Below, one piece after another: positions 33,895 to 44,560 of a stretch of 64,000 bases of DNA (the first letter of the stretch is position 1; each line of letters opens with the position of its first letter). Source of the stretch: Cinnamomum chago (lineage: Eukaryota; Streptophyta; Magnoliopsida; Laurales; Lauraceae); the NCBI GenBank assembly GCA_038049695.1, contig CP142455.1, forward strand, positions 24,651,501-24,715,500, in the 5' to 3' direction. The notes beneath the pieces were generated by a model. That model searched no databases and had not been told where the DNA came from. It was given only the letters and a program-made list of their open reading frames with translations. Made by a program: the position numbers and the translations under genes.

Positions 33895-34375
33895 AAGGGA
33901 TTCGAATAACCGATGTAATATGATTGGATATATAATATCGGTTTCAAAACAACGGACATAAAAGATTATATAACACTTGCGGTTAGCCGCAGGTGCACTG
34001 GCGGTTAGCCGCATGTGGACTTACGGTTAGCCGCATGTGCACAGCGGCTAGCCGCAGGACGTCCTGAAAAGGGAGGGAAAATAAAAAGGAGGGAAAAACC
34101 GATATAAAACATGTGTTATGTAGGTAAATAAAATATTTTTCTATAATAACGGTTTTATAATAACCGATCTAAAATATTAATATTAATATCACATCTTTTC
34201 TTAACCGAAATTATATATAGACATTATTATAACAGTTCCTGTTTAACCGATATAAAAAAAAGTTTACCGATATAATTAAATATTAACCGATATAAAATAC
34301 CTTGAATGAAGATATTATATCGGTTATATGAAAAACCGATATAGGGTTCTTTTTGTAACCGATATAAAAGACCTC
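33895..34375. repeat. Right subterminal repeats of CACTA-1
   Basis: Copies of AACCGATATAAAA/TTATATCGGTT matching the left array. They are interrupted near 33975-34060 by GCGGTTAGCCGCA repeats of the LTR-fossil type. Confidence 0.8.
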
Positions 34376-34389
34376 TTTTCTAGTAGTGT

Positions 34390-34737
34390 ATGGGTAGCTC
34401 AGGTAGAGCATGATTTCCCAATTTCCAACCTGAGATGATTTTGAGGGCAAGTATAGGAACATTGAGGCTCACCGGTCACCAGATCAGAAGGTCCATAATT
34501 CAATACTATGGGTCTCATGTCTGCACATCAGCAGTGAGCACCTAATTCCCACTGATAGAGATTTCATCAGCAATGAAATAGAGATTTTTTTTCCACGCCA
34601 TCCAAGGGTTCCAATTCTTTGGACTAGACTAATTTCCCGGACCCAAAGGAAAGTCGGGTAAACTCTCATATAACCACAGTTTCGAATCAACAACCTCCGT
34701 GTGTAAACCGTGGTCGTAGGCCAACTGAGCTATCCCA
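34390..34737. repeat. Repeat with tRNA-like A boxes at both ends
   Basis: The plus strand starts GGGTAGCTCAGGTAGAGCA. The minus strand starts at about 34733 with GGGATAGCTCAGTTGGCC, and GTTGATTCGAAAC follows some 45 bases later. Both resemble polymerase III A boxes and the latter a B box. A pair of SINE fragments head to head is possible, but no clear tail or target duplication is seen. Confidence 0.35.
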
Positions 34738-34954
34738 AAAGTTGAATGAAATAGAGATACAATCAAGAGTTAATTTTGAAAAGATGCCCCCACGCATGAG
34801 TCTAATGACTTTGTCTTTGAAGGATAATGCGAGAACATGAATTCAGAATAATTTTCCCTTCCACGACAATCTGAATTCTGAAGCCTTCAATTTGTGGTGG
34901 GCCCAATGTGGAAATTACACAGAACGTGCCCTGCAATTCCTGTCAGTTAAGTTA

Positions 34955-34964
34955 TAAAACCTTG
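34955..34964 (+). promoter_or_regulatory. Possible TATA box
   Basis: GTTATAAAACC lies about 37 bases upstream of the ATG at 34997, close for a start codon but compatible with a short leader. It supports the small frame that follows being a gene 5' end. Confidence 0.4.
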
Positions 34965-34996
34965 GTCTGTGGCTAGGAAGCATAAAGTTCTTCATC

Positions 34997-35110
34997 ATGC
35001 CAGGGCTATTCTCCAATCTCTCCAATCTCTTAAACTTATTCACTCTTGTATTGTTATGTCAGCTGTTTTGCCTTGTGGTGCGTCACTTGTACCTTCGTAA
35101 CATAGAATAG
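34997..35110 (+). pseudogene. Short 5' gene remnant with one membrane segment
   Basis: ATG at 34997, TAG at 35108-35110, 37 residues: MPGLFSNLSNLLNLFTLVLL then CQLFCLVVRHLYLRNIE. A Leu-rich hydrophobic stretch (~residues 10-27) looks like a membrane anchor. The family is not recognised. The stop falls 1-4 bases before GGGATTTTTACCAAAAAGG, which looks like a MULE end. The gene may have been cut by an insertion and the stop may be accidental. Confidence 0.35.
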
Positions 35111-36079
35111 TTTTGGGATTTTTACCAAAAAGGTGTCCCTAAACATGTATTTGCCGATTTTAATCAGAAATACACAAAAACACCTGTATTGGTATTCATA
35201 CGAGAATTTTGGACGACTTTACCCTCCAGTTCACCGAACGACATCGTCATCTCTCATTCTCCTTTCTCTCTTTCCCTCTCCGCTCCTTGCATCTCACCTT
35301 CCATTCTCGTTTGCGCCTATTTCATCCCTCTCTCCATTCTCGCAGATTCCCTCTCTTTCTCAAAAATCACTCAACAAAAGTCTCTCTTGGAGATCGATTG
35401 CAGAGGAGAGAAGAAATCCCCCCTCTTTCTCTTTCTCTTTCCCTCCTCATTTGTGGCTAGCGGGACGAAGCTCTGATTTGGATCTCAGGTGGGGCCATCG
35501 TCGTTCACCAGAGGGCACCAGAGAAGAGGCCAGGCATTTTTTAATCTAGTTCTGCTGGTGGTAGAACCCTTGGTTGATGGAGAAGAAAGAACAAGGGCAG
35601 CCCATCCGAACTGACGACCTCTGCCGGAGTCGTTGTTACAGAAACGAATCACCGGAGGATCTCTTAACGCTGACCGGAGAAGGGGGCTCCGCATCGATTC
35701 AGGTTTGCCGATCGTCGCTACCGGTATGCAGAACTTCTTGCCATTGTGGGAGAAGACAAAACCCTTGGGCAGAGGATTAGAGAAGAGCAGATTGGAAGGT
35801 GGAGGCTCAGGTTTCTGTTTCCATTGTCGGAGTGCAGATTCACTCACTGTCGCCGGAGAAGATTGACAAAGGGTGATGGGTCTGCGATTCCCACACCTTC
35901 AACTAACTCGTTGAAGACGCCTTCAGTAATCCTCTCTCTCTCATTCTCCTTTGATTTTTTCATTTTCTCTTATTTTTTGGGGATCTGTTTTGCTAGTGAA
36001 TTAATTAGGTTTGGTTGATTTGCAATTTTCTTGTGGTAGATGTATGTTTTGATAGTGAATCTAGGTTCTAATTGATTTG

Positions 36080-36560
36080 CATAATCTTTTTTAGCCCTCC
36101 TTCTTTGCATGTCCCTCCTTCTACAGTGAGAAAAGCTCATCTAGAGGCATGTCCCTCCTTCTATTTGGGTCTCTCGTGATAAACAAGATTCTTTGCAATA
36201 TGTTCCACTGCTGTATTGTTGCAACGTGGAACCATAGCCTACTGTTAGAAAAACCAATTTCCTTTAGGAGGATTCAGACTTTGAAATGAAACATATCCAA
36301 GTCTTTGGTGCCTATGTATGATATCCTCCTTGCTCGTTGATGAATGAAGCGCTGTTGGACCTTTCCTTCAAAATTTGAGGGGGTAGGGACCATTACCTTC
36401 ACTGCCACCATTAAAGCCCTGTCGTCAAATCCTGAAAAACTCAGTATGTTGGGAAGGAAGTAACAACGATAATTGTGAGTTTTTGTTAGACTATTGACTG
36501 ACATAAGGTGGTTAGGAAATTCAGGAATATGAAGAACATTAGGCAAAGAAAGTGAAAACG
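36080..36560 (-). mobile_element. Fossil Copia fragment
   Basis: The minus strand from about 36546 encodes NVLHIPEFPNHLMSVNSLTK and neighbouring sequence, typical of the Copia protease to integrase-precursor region of gag-pol. Only this internal part is present; no LTRs are seen. It is broken and old. Confidence 0.6.
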
Positions 36561-37240
36561 GAACGAAATAGAAAAATTATATGGAAATTGAGAGGAAACA
36601 AGGTAGCATTTAGCTAGTCATCCAACTTAGGTGAGGATACAGCATCCTTATGTATTTATACTATGAAAATAATATTTTATGTAGTTACAACAAACCCTTA
36701 CTACCAAGTGTTTGGAGAAAGAGAGTTAAAGAAAAGGTAGGGTTCAGTGAGGTGACTCCCAACTCAGCCGGATCTTTTTTTTTAATGCCCAACTGACTTC
36801 CTAAGTTGCATTGGTAAAGCTATGGTCTTTTCATGCACATCAAATGAACAAGTGACATGGGCTTTTCTGAATGAAAAAGCTCTAATGACATTTTCTTAAT
36901 AACATGAAAGCTCTCCAGAACTGTGTTTTCAAAGGGCCACTGTGTTCTTTCATGCACTCTTACTTGTAGTTTTATACAAAGTATTTGTTTGGTTGTAAAT
37001 GTTTGACTATCTCTGCATCAACTTCTCCAAATTCAAATTCCTATGGACCAAGTCTAGTATAATTGTTGAGTGTTCTTCAACCTTGGTTCTTCCATTTTCT
37101 AAATGTCATATACAGAAACTTTGTATTATATATCTGAACAATGAAATTATTTGAATTATTGAGGATACGTGATACAAATATGTTTAAGATCCATCCATTC
37201 ATGTGCACTATGTTCTCAAATTAGTGGTTTTCCGTCACAG

Positions 37241-37318
37241 GTTTGGGAGGTGAAAGCAGCAAATTTAAGTATCAGTCTTGTTTATCGTATTGCAAGTGGT
37301 GTTGTTGATCCAAATAAG
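37241..37318 (+). pseudogene. LIG1: Isolated exon of DNA ligase 1
   Basis: After a TCACAG acceptor the frame reads VWEVKAANLSISLVYRIASG then VVDPNK, and a GTTGAAG donor follows. The motif VWEVKAADLTISPVHRAA is a hallmark of the C-terminal OB-fold end of plant DNA ligase 1. No neighbouring ligase exons were found, so it is a captured or translocated exon with splice sites still attached. Confidence 0.75.
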
Positions 37319-38447
37319 GTTGAAGGGATCTTGTTTATTATCTTCTATTTTTTTCTTTAGATTATGGAGTTTTTATCCAAGGCAGCCAACTTACTGTTGC
37401 TGCAAGTAGTGGCCTAACTTGTGTTGGGGGGTCTACTTTGTGGATTAGAGACTGGTTATTTTTTATTTGATGAACTGATGAGTATGGTTTGTAAAAATGA
37501 TATCTGATCATTTAGGCTTTTGTTAGATGATTATTGAAGGTTGAAAGATGCATGTGACAATATTTGTAGTACATTTAGTGAAAGGGATAAGAAAGACAAC
37601 TGTTCATAATTTTGGCTTTAGGTCACTTTTGGCTAGGGTTCAACTATAGGCTCATTACACCATTCTGAGCATCAATTAAATTTGGTTAACCAGTGTCTAG
37701 CACATGTCCCACAATGGGTAATCCCGAAATGTACGTGAATTGACGCTTTTGGCTAATAAAATTCTCCAACTTTCTGCTTTCACAATGATGAAAATACTAA
37801 CCATTTGTGAATCAAGCTAGGAACATCCCCAACAGGGCTTTTATTTAGACTCTTTGGGTGTGGAAGTTTAGGCTGTACAACCATTCTCCAACTTCATTTG
37901 TCTAGTACAAATCAAGCCGATCCCAACAGCATTTGGGCCATATTTTAACCCAATTTCAGCTTTTGTTTAGGCTAATTTTGAGCCCATTTATATCCACTAT
38001 TTAGACTGTTTGGGTGTGAAAGTTTAGGCTGTTGGGCTTCCTGTTCTCGGGCTAGTTGGATAGAGTTTAACAGCATGGTGTTCTCATGTATTACATATGT
38101 CAACTATTTAGCTCTTGAAACCTTCCGCTTGTAAGAGCCCATTTCTGTTTGGTGGATTCTTTGTTTTGTGTCTTATTGGGAGGTTATGTCATCAAACCTT
38201 CTTAAATCTATGGACACTTATTCTAGTTTGAAAAATTGATTGGTGCATTAAGAAGTTTCAGATTTACATAAGCAAATATCAAAAATGAAAAAATCTCTGA
38301 AAAGTTGTTTTACTTCCAATTTGCAAAGAAGAAGTAGTTGTTAATGCAATTACAAAAGTAAAACACCCCAATTTCCTGTTTGCCACTTCATGCTCTTTTA
38401 AACATGTTCAACTTATATGCTCTCTTTTAAATTTCAGGTATTGTTTC

Positions 38448-38786
38448 TAGAGTACACGGATGTTGTTCACCTCAATCGAAGGTCATGCACATGCCGCAAA
38501 TGGGACCTTCGATCTTAGTATTCCTTTTTCACTCAGCATTTGCTCCAGTGATTGTTATCGAGCAACTTATATGGATGTTATCAGTGCCATGCGCGATGGA
38601 AACTCTTGAGGGGTCTTAGAAGTGTCGAGCGTGTTTTGCCCTCAGTAGCAAGACAGACAGCATGAATGAACGAAAAAAATCGGAGATGAATGGAGGACAG
38701 AATGAAGTAACAAGTAACATGCTCCCATTGCAAGAAGCGTGGTCATAATAGACAAACATGTAGAGATCCACCTCCAAGAGGATGAA
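38448..38786 (+). pseudogene. MULE transposase C-terminal remnant (SWIM finger and zinc knuckle)
   Basis: After a TTTCAG acceptor one frame gives VVHLNRRSCTCRKWDL, the start of a SWIM (CxC...CxH) finger. Further on, another frame gives VTCSHCKKRGHNRQTCRD, a CCHC zinc knuckle usual at the end of MURA-like transposases, with PPPRG and a stop after it. The parts lie in different frames with stops between them, so it is dead. The upstream core domain is missing. Confidence 0.65.
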
Positions 38787-39484
38787 TCATCATTTTCCTC
38801 TTTTTTTGGATGAGATGTGGAAGGGCAGGGTGTTTAATAGTCGTGATGCATTCAAATGCACATTGGCCAAATTTGCGATGTATAAGAACTTATGCTTGAA
38901 ACCTATAAAGACCAATAGATTTTCGAGTTGCTGTTAGCAAAACCCTGTATAAAATACACTTGGCATGGTGTTCCTAAGTTTTACTTTTGTAATTTGAATG
39001 TATTTTTTTATTTTTTTTGTTTTCCCAATTTGGGTTTAAATCATGTTTTCATGTAATTGGGTGTTGAATGGATCTCGTCAGAGTTTTTACTTTATTGATT
39101 CCAACGGATGAATGTGAGTTGTTTTCCTGACCTTATTACCCTCCTGTTGTTATACAACTGAATTGAGTCATTTCAAGGATGGTTATTCAGTGAGGATGCT
39201 TTATAGTAGTATACCAACATTGAAAATGATGGGTTTGTTCTATGGAGATCACATTTTTTACTAGATGCCACAGACTTGTTCGATAACATAATCCAAGATG
39301 AATATTTAGAGTGCAGGTAGAGACATCGTTAGTGTGATATGATCAAATTGTACATTTATTAACTCCTCGGGGTAGCATTTTATCATTGTACCTTGTATCT
39401 CAAACCATTTTCCAGGATCACTCTCTTTGCCGGACACTTAAAAAGATGAGAGACGCTACAACGGAACGTAACGATATCGTCATC

Positions 39485-39980
39485 AAGGTTCGAACCCTCA
39501 TCCTGAGGGTTCGAACCCTTGTATCCTGCATTCCTCAGACCATTTTCCAGAGGGGTCGAAGGTTCGAACCCTCTTCCTGAGGGTTCGAACCCTTGTATCC
39601 TGCATTCCCTGAGCCATTTTCTAGGGGGGTCGAAGGTTCGAATCCTCAGGAAGAGGGTTCGAACCCTTGTATCCTGCACTCCTCAGGCCATTTTCCAGAG
39701 GGGTCGAAGGTTCGAACCCTCATCCTGAGGGTTCGAACCCTTGTATCCTACATTCCCTGAGCCATTTTCCAGGGGGGTCGAAGGTTCGAACCCTCATCCT
39801 GAGGGTTCGAACCCTTGTATCCTGCACTCCTCAGGCAATTTTCCAGAGGGGTCGAAGGTTCGAACCCTTGTATCCTGCATTCCCTGAGCCATTTTCCAGG
39901 GGGGTCGAAGGTTCGAACCCTCAGGAAGAGGGTTTGAACCCTTGTACCCCAAATTCCTGAGCCATTTTTAAGGGGGTTCG
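39485..39980 (+). repeat. 74-bp minisatellite
   Basis: About six to seven tandem units of 74 bp: GGTTCGAACCCTCATCCTGA, GGGTTCGAACCCTTGTATCC, then TGCAT/ACTCC..GAGCCATTTTCCAG and GGGGTCGAAGG. Within some units the CATCCTGAG block is inverted to CAGGAAGAG. Several overlapping open frames on both strands are by-products of a period not divisible by three. Confidence 0.9.
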
Positions 39981-40109
39981 AAGATCATAGTGAGGGCTTG
40001 AACCTTCATATTCTGTCTTCCCTGGACCAAGAACCAGAGGTGCATTCATGAGTATTTCCCATTGTTTAAAGATCACATTTTAAAATCGAGGCAATTAATT
40101 TGCTAGATA

Positions 40110-40530
40110 ACAAATTTGATACTGAAAACTGTAAAGGACGGTAACGATTTCGTTGTTGGAATATTTGCAATTTGGTCTTCTTGGTAACCTCCGTGCATCT
40201 TTTTCATTGTTTATGTATCTCAATATATAGTCAGGGCTAATGTGGTTGCTGGGGAGGGGAAACAGAAGCGAACAACTGTAAGGATTGTAACGATATCGTT
40301 ATAAAAAATGTTTAGAAATCACTAATCTGGGTGAAATTAGTGAGTCTTTTTCATTGTTTATGTATCTGAATATATAGTCCGGGTCAATATCGTTGAAAAC
40401 TATAAAGGATCGTAACGATATCGTTATTAAAAAATTTAGTAACCACTAATCTGGGTGAAATTTGTGAGCCTTTTTCATTGTTTATGTATCTCAATTTATA
40501 GTCAGGGTCAGTCTCATTGTTTGACAACAA
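40110..40530 (+). repeat. Three imperfect ~140-bp repeats with a GTAACGATATCGTTA palindrome
   Basis: CTTTTTCATTGTTTATGTAT then CTCAATATATAGTC recurs near 40200, 40348 and 40468. AAGGATNGTAACGATATCGTTAT recurs near 40134, 40279 and 40406, with one more at 39465. This palindromic, regularly spaced motif resembles a subterminal transposon repeat. Confidence 0.7.
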
Positions 40531-40899
40531 AAATGAAAGAAAATGCTCCAAAATCGTAATTGTTAATTACTAATGTAAAGCAATAAAGATCCATGCGTTG
40601 TGGCCTTCCAAACTTATAGCTTGATTGCTACATAGACCACTTTATCCAGAACGATGCGAGTGCAACAACGATACAATGACGATACAATGAATGGTTAATG
40701 CAATAACAAATTTAGAGCACAACTGTCATGCCTATGTCTTTAGGGGAAATATAAACAATGATGGACTTTATAGTAGCAGCATCAGCAACTATGGTACAGC
40801 CGGTGGTGATAACCCTCCCCCAACCAAATATGCACAAACATGGATGGACATTAGCTTCTTCTCTATGACTGCAGCCCAATTCCACAACCTTATTCAGGA

Positions 40900-41035
40900 C
40901 AAGCTAAACCATGCCTGCAGACCGCCTCCCTCTTTCTGAAGAATACCCTCTACGATTGTCTTCCACTTTGTATCTCTTCCACTTATCAAAATCAGAAGGA
41001 CAAGCTAAACCATGCCTGCAGACCGCCTCCCTTTT
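40900..41035. repeat. Duplicated segment AGGACAAGCTAAACCATGCC
   Basis: AGGACAAGCTAAACCATGCC followed by TGCAGACCGCCTCCCT occurs at about 40897-40932 and 40999-41034. On the minus strand this could be coding-derived, but I recognise no family. Confidence 0.6.
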
Positions 41036-41294
41036 CCACTTTGTATTCCTTGCAAATCAGCTTCAGGTACAAACTCAAGTGGGCGCTTCTTGTTATCCAT
41101 TTTCCTGAAGCTCATCTCACCTATAAGAGCAAGGTATGAAGTAGTAGTTACATATAACTCATAACTCAATGCTCATCTTCCTTATAAGAGTAACATGTAA
41201 AGGAAAACTCAGTGAGTCAATGAGCAAGAAAATAATCTCCCTTAAAAGAGAAACATCCAAAGTAATATATCAAACCCAGGCAACATGAACTTAC

Positions 41295-41397
41295 CAGATT
41301 AATGCAGAGATGCTGAAAGTTGCTGGCTTGCCTCTAACCACTGGATCTGGAGATATCTTGACTCCCTTGACCTCGACGTCATAGTCACCTCCCCTCT
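41295..41397 (-). pseudogene. Exon of an ML-domain (NPC2-like) lipid-binding protein
   Basis: On the minus strand, after a TTGCAG acceptor, the exon reads RGGDYDVEVKGVKISPDPVV then RGKPATFSISA, and a GTAAGT donor follows. The VxISPDPVVRGKPATFSISA string is characteristic of plant MD-2-related lipid-recognition proteins. The flanking exons (signal peptide upstream, beta-sheet region downstream) were not found nearby. CACTA-2 starts 124 bases upstream of the exon, where intron 1 would lie. It may be an interrupted host gene or a captured exon. Confidence 0.7.
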
Positions 41398-41659
41398 CTG
41401 CAATCATCATAGAATCAGAGAACACATTCATTGAACCCACTGACTGTTAACCAGTCATCGAAATGGATCAAAACTAGATCTTGCATTGGGGCATTTTGTT
41501 TCAATATTCATACCCATACATCACTACTAGAAAAATGAGCTTTTGCTCATGAGAAGGCGGGCGGCCGCCTGTGGCGGTCGCAAAAGGTCCATTAGCGACC
41601 GCAACAAGCGACCACAATAGACCAAACGGCGGTCGCTAATGATGTAGTATATTCATCCT

Positions 41660-42165
41660 CGCGCCAAGCCATCTCTTTTCCTTCCCACTTCTTTTTCCCC
41701 TGCTCCCGCGCTTTGCATCTCCTGCTCCTTCTCCGCGCGCGCGTCCTTCTCCTTCTCTGCCTCGATCGCTCATCTCTCTCTCTCTCTCCCTTTCCTCTCT
41801 CTCTTCTCTCCCTCTCCTTCCCTTCTCTCTCTCTCTTCTCTCCCTGCGTTCAGTACCGTCTCTCTCTCTCTTCTCTGCCTGCGTTCAGGACCAGCCGCTA
41901 GCGCTGATCCTCCGATCCCTTCCCACTGATTCTCTCTCTCTCTCTATTTGCACGTCCCTCACCTCACGGCTTCGTCTCCTTCGGCATCTCCCTCGCCAGC
42001 GCATCCTCACGGTCTCTCTCTCTCCGGCCGGCATCCATCAGGTATTCATCACCTCACACGCACACACACCCTAAATCCCTAAATCACTTTCTCTCTCTGC
42101 CTCTCTCTCACACATCAAACCCTAAATCCCTAAACTTCTAACTCTATCCCTGATTTTTTTTTTAA
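41660..42165 (+). promoter_or_regulatory. CT-rich leader of CACTA-2
   Basis: Long CTCTCTCTCCC runs, GC-rich islands (GCGCGCGCG near 41737) and CCCTAAATCCCTAAA. A plant promoter/5'-UTR-like tract directly inside the subterminal repeats, as in the other two CACTA elements. Confidence 0.5.
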
Positions 42166-42217
42166 TTTTATCTTCTCATATTTCCATATTTTTTTGATCT
42201 GATTTAAATGTGGTTAG

Positions 42218-42296
42218 ATCTCCAGTTTCTGCAACACTACCACAAATTGGTTCGAGAATTTATCTAACGTGGGGCATCTTGTGGAGTTTTCCTGAG
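42218..42296 (+). pseudogene. PAS2: Captured exon of PASTICCINO2 (3-hydroxyacyl-CoA dehydratase)
   Basis: Between a GGTTAG acceptor and a GAG|GTGATT donor the frame reads (R)SPVSATLPQIGSRIYLTWG then ILWSFPE. This string is the core of plant PAS2/PTPLA dehydratases of the very-long-chain fatty-acid elongase. No other PAS2 exon is nearby. The exon keeps its splice signals, so it could be spliced into CACTA-2 transcripts. Confidence 0.8.
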
Positions 42297-42504
42297 GTGA
42301 TTTCAGTAAAATGCATATTTCTATTCTCTATTTCATTCTTCTCGGTTGTTGTTGGATGTGTTTTGGGTGCATTCAGTACTGTAATAGCATTGTGGTTTGC
42401 TGTTCTGCAAGTGCTACTAGAGCTCTTTGGTTAGTTTTCATGGTTTCTTTGATGGGTGATTTTGAATTTATCTCTTTTTTTTTTTTTTGTGTGTGTGTGG
42501 TTTG

Positions 42505-42655
42505 AGAATGACCTCTCATCTCTCCCAACTACATTTTCTTCTTCCTTTTTGTCACAGTTACCATATCTGTTATTTTTTAGAATAACCTTTCATCTCTCCT
42601 AATTATCTTTTCTTCTTCTTTTTTCTCACAGTTACTGTATCTGTTGTTTTCTTCC
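42505..42655 (+). repeat. Tandem duplication, ~86 bp
   Basis: GAATGACCTCTCATCTCTCC then ..TTTTCTTCTTC.. and CACAGTTACCATATCTGTTAT repeats once as GAATAACCTTTCATCTCTCC ... CACAGTTACTGTATCTGTTGT. Confidence 0.7.
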
Positions 42656-44423
42656 AATTTGAAAGGGGACATTAGATTTTGACCTTTGAAGTCATCAGCG
42701 GGTAAGACTACTACTATTACTACTGCTTCGTGATGTGAACTAACAAATGTCATTTGCTATGTAGTACATATTGCAAATGTTTAATGCAATGCCTAAATGA
42801 GATATTTGCATGGATATGAGGTTCCTGATAGCTCTTTATTTGTGGACATTTGACAAGTAAGTGAAGGAAAGCCACAGTGAGATCATTCCAGGTCTTTTTT
42901 TTATCACTTATGGATGACTTCCGAGTGCTTGATCCAAAGATTCAATGAGGTCTTTTTACCATGAAAGTTAAATTGTTTGATGGAACTTTTTAATAAGAAT
43001 ATAAGATATTACTACTGAAATGCTTACCAACTGTTTGAATTACTGTAGTAGGAATGCAGAAAAGATGATTCTACCCTTATTTAGTTTGATGTTTGTTGAT
43101 GGATTTCGATATAGAGTTTCAAAGTTTCAAATAGCAGGAGCTCTTTGGTCCCTGTTATCACAGTTGGACCTGAGTTCCAACCACCAGTAGGTGTTGTCTT
43201 CACTGCTGGTTCTGAGTTCCAACTACTGGCTGTTGCAAAACAGTGTTTTTGTCCTCTGTTCGCACCATATACACACATACTTGGTTCTTTTCATCTCTAT
43301 TTAATTATTTATGTATTATACTTGATGCATAGGCAATAAGTGTTATGCAGTTGCTATCCATCCCTTCTAGTTTTATTTCCTCTTATTTAGACTTTTTGTA
43401 TTATTTTTATATATTATTTATAGTGTAAAAAATGCAACATTTTCCTCTCTAAAGTGACTCAGGTGCCTGCCAACTGATTTATACAGGTAGTTTGCATTTA
43501 TATGAAACTTCAAGGAGATGGGGTTATCCAAATATCTTTTTAATTGGATAATTATTTCTCTTTTTAATTGGATAATTATTTCTCCCAATTTCTAACAGGA
43601 TAAACTAATAGTATTTTTTTATGTGCATTTATTTTTGTGACTCAAATCCAACAATGCTTAATAGTCAATTTAGTGTTAAATTGAAAATGATATCAATTCA
43701 TAAAAGCAAGGTGAATGTAAATGTTTTAAAAGTTTTCAAAGACTATTAGAATGATACCCAATTTGTTTGATGATTGTTACATTCTTGTTATATTTTTTGG
43801 TTTTGGGTGTTTTCGATTTGAATTTGGTTGTTGATTAGTATTTTGCTTCTTCTTCTTTGTTTTTTTTTTATGTTTTAATGACTAGGTTGTGGTTTTCGCA
43901 TGTATTGAACTGGTATTGAATCCATAAGAATCCAGTATGATGATCCTTCAGTGGACATTTTTTATTTTTTTTCCTGTATATTTAAGTAGGTGAAAGAATT
44001 CAAGTAACAAAAAAGTTATTTCTATTTATGCATTGGGCCTCATAATTGTTGTTTCTGGGTTAGTACTGTAGAGTGCAATATCATCATCCATATAGTGGCA
44101 TCTAAGATAAGTCACATGCATCTCCACACACATGAATGTCATTGTGTGCTTCAGCATTTAAACTGTTTTTGGTGGTTAATTGGTACTTGGTTGAGAGCCC
44201 AATGGAACGGGGTGTCTCACTGACAGAGCTAGGTTATCCCACGTGTAACACAGCTGCCCAGGGATTAGGTTATCCCACGTGTATTGTTATTATTAACCCA
44301 ATCAATCCCTTGACAGAGCTAGGTTATCCCACTGACCTAATCTAGTAAAAACAAAAACGAAACGAAAACAAAAAAAAAAAAGCAGGAGTACTTGGTTGCC
44401 AATTCAAGACCTTTTTTTTCCAG
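42656..44423. other. CACTA-2 5' interior, no gene supported
   Basis: AT-rich intron-like sequence. GAGCTAGGTTATCCCAC recurs near 44224, 44263 and 44317 as a short local repeat. Short open frames (43081-43339, 44136-44345) have no recognisable domains. Confidence 0.45.
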
Positions 44424-44560
44424 GCCACTACAAAGCAGTTGAATTGCTGCAAAACCAAGCTCCTGTTGAAGTTATGAGAATGCTGTGTACAATCTCTCAA
44501 CTAAAAGAACCTGTTTCCTTGTTTGCCAGATATCTTTGGCTTTTGCATAATTCATTTTGA
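44424..44560 (+). pseudogene. Exon-like open segment of unknown family
   Basis: After TTTTTTTTCCAG an open frame reads HYKAVELLQNQAPVEVMRML then CTISQLKEPVSLFARYLWLL. The acceptor, good coding texture and position among other captured exons suggest a captured exon. I cannot name its source. Confidence 0.35.

Larger units (their letters stand above)
20200..34388 (-). mobile_element. CACTA-1: complete-looking 14.2-kb CACTA (En/Spm) transposon
   Basis: It starts CACTACTAGAAAAAAGGGCT and ends ...TTTTCTAGTAGTG, the inverted CACTA ends. Both ends carry dense subterminal repeats of ACCGATATAAAA/TATCGGTT (about 20215-20700 and 33895-34375). Two minus-strand genes lie inside: a TNP2-type transposase (32352-28769) and a Transposase_24/Ulp1 gene (28551-25132). 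I found no premature stop in either. A fossil LTR element occupies about 21.2-24.6 kb. TATG borders both ends. The size is within the range of plant CACTA elements. Confidence 0.9.
20125..34737 (+). repeat. Second copy of the ~500-bp repeat, split by CACTA-1
   Basis: Left part 20125-20199 and right part 34389-34737 match 16086-16531 and continue a little further at the right end (AACTGAGCTATCCC). TATG stands on both sides of the CACTA-1 insertion (20196-20199 and 34389-34392). Confidence 0.8.
35112..39330 (+). mobile_element. Relic MULE region with captured exon and transposase remnant
   Basis: The left edge, GGGATTTTTACCAAAAAGGTGTCC, resembles a Mutator TIR; I did not find its inverted partner. 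Inside are a CT-rich leader-like stretch (35230-35460), a Copia fossil piece (36080-36560), a DNA ligase 1 exon (37241-37318) and a MULE transposase C-terminal remnant (38448-38786). The rest is AT-rich and non-coding. The extent is approximate. Confidence 0.4.

Noticed and set aside
33526-34014. 162-residue Ser/Leu frame and its antisense Arg/Glu frame
   Set aside because: Simple GA/CT repeats give open frames in several phases; no domain.
34390-34737. Functional tRNA genes from the TAGCTCAG boxes
   Set aside because: No cloverleaf can be completed: the anticodon arm and acceptor stem do not pair.
35133-35549. 138-residue frame near the relic MULE left edge
   Set aside because: CT-rich, Ser/Leu/Pro-only composition typical of a leader, and three frames are open at once.
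39383-39960. Overlapping frames with repeats such as GSNP and PFSRGVEG
   Set aside because: By-products of the 74-bp minisatellite.
39487-39975. CRISPR-like or tRNA-array reading of the GGTTCGAACCC units
   Set aside because: Plant context, no spacer diversity, and no tRNA acceptor or anticodon arms around the T-arm-like word.
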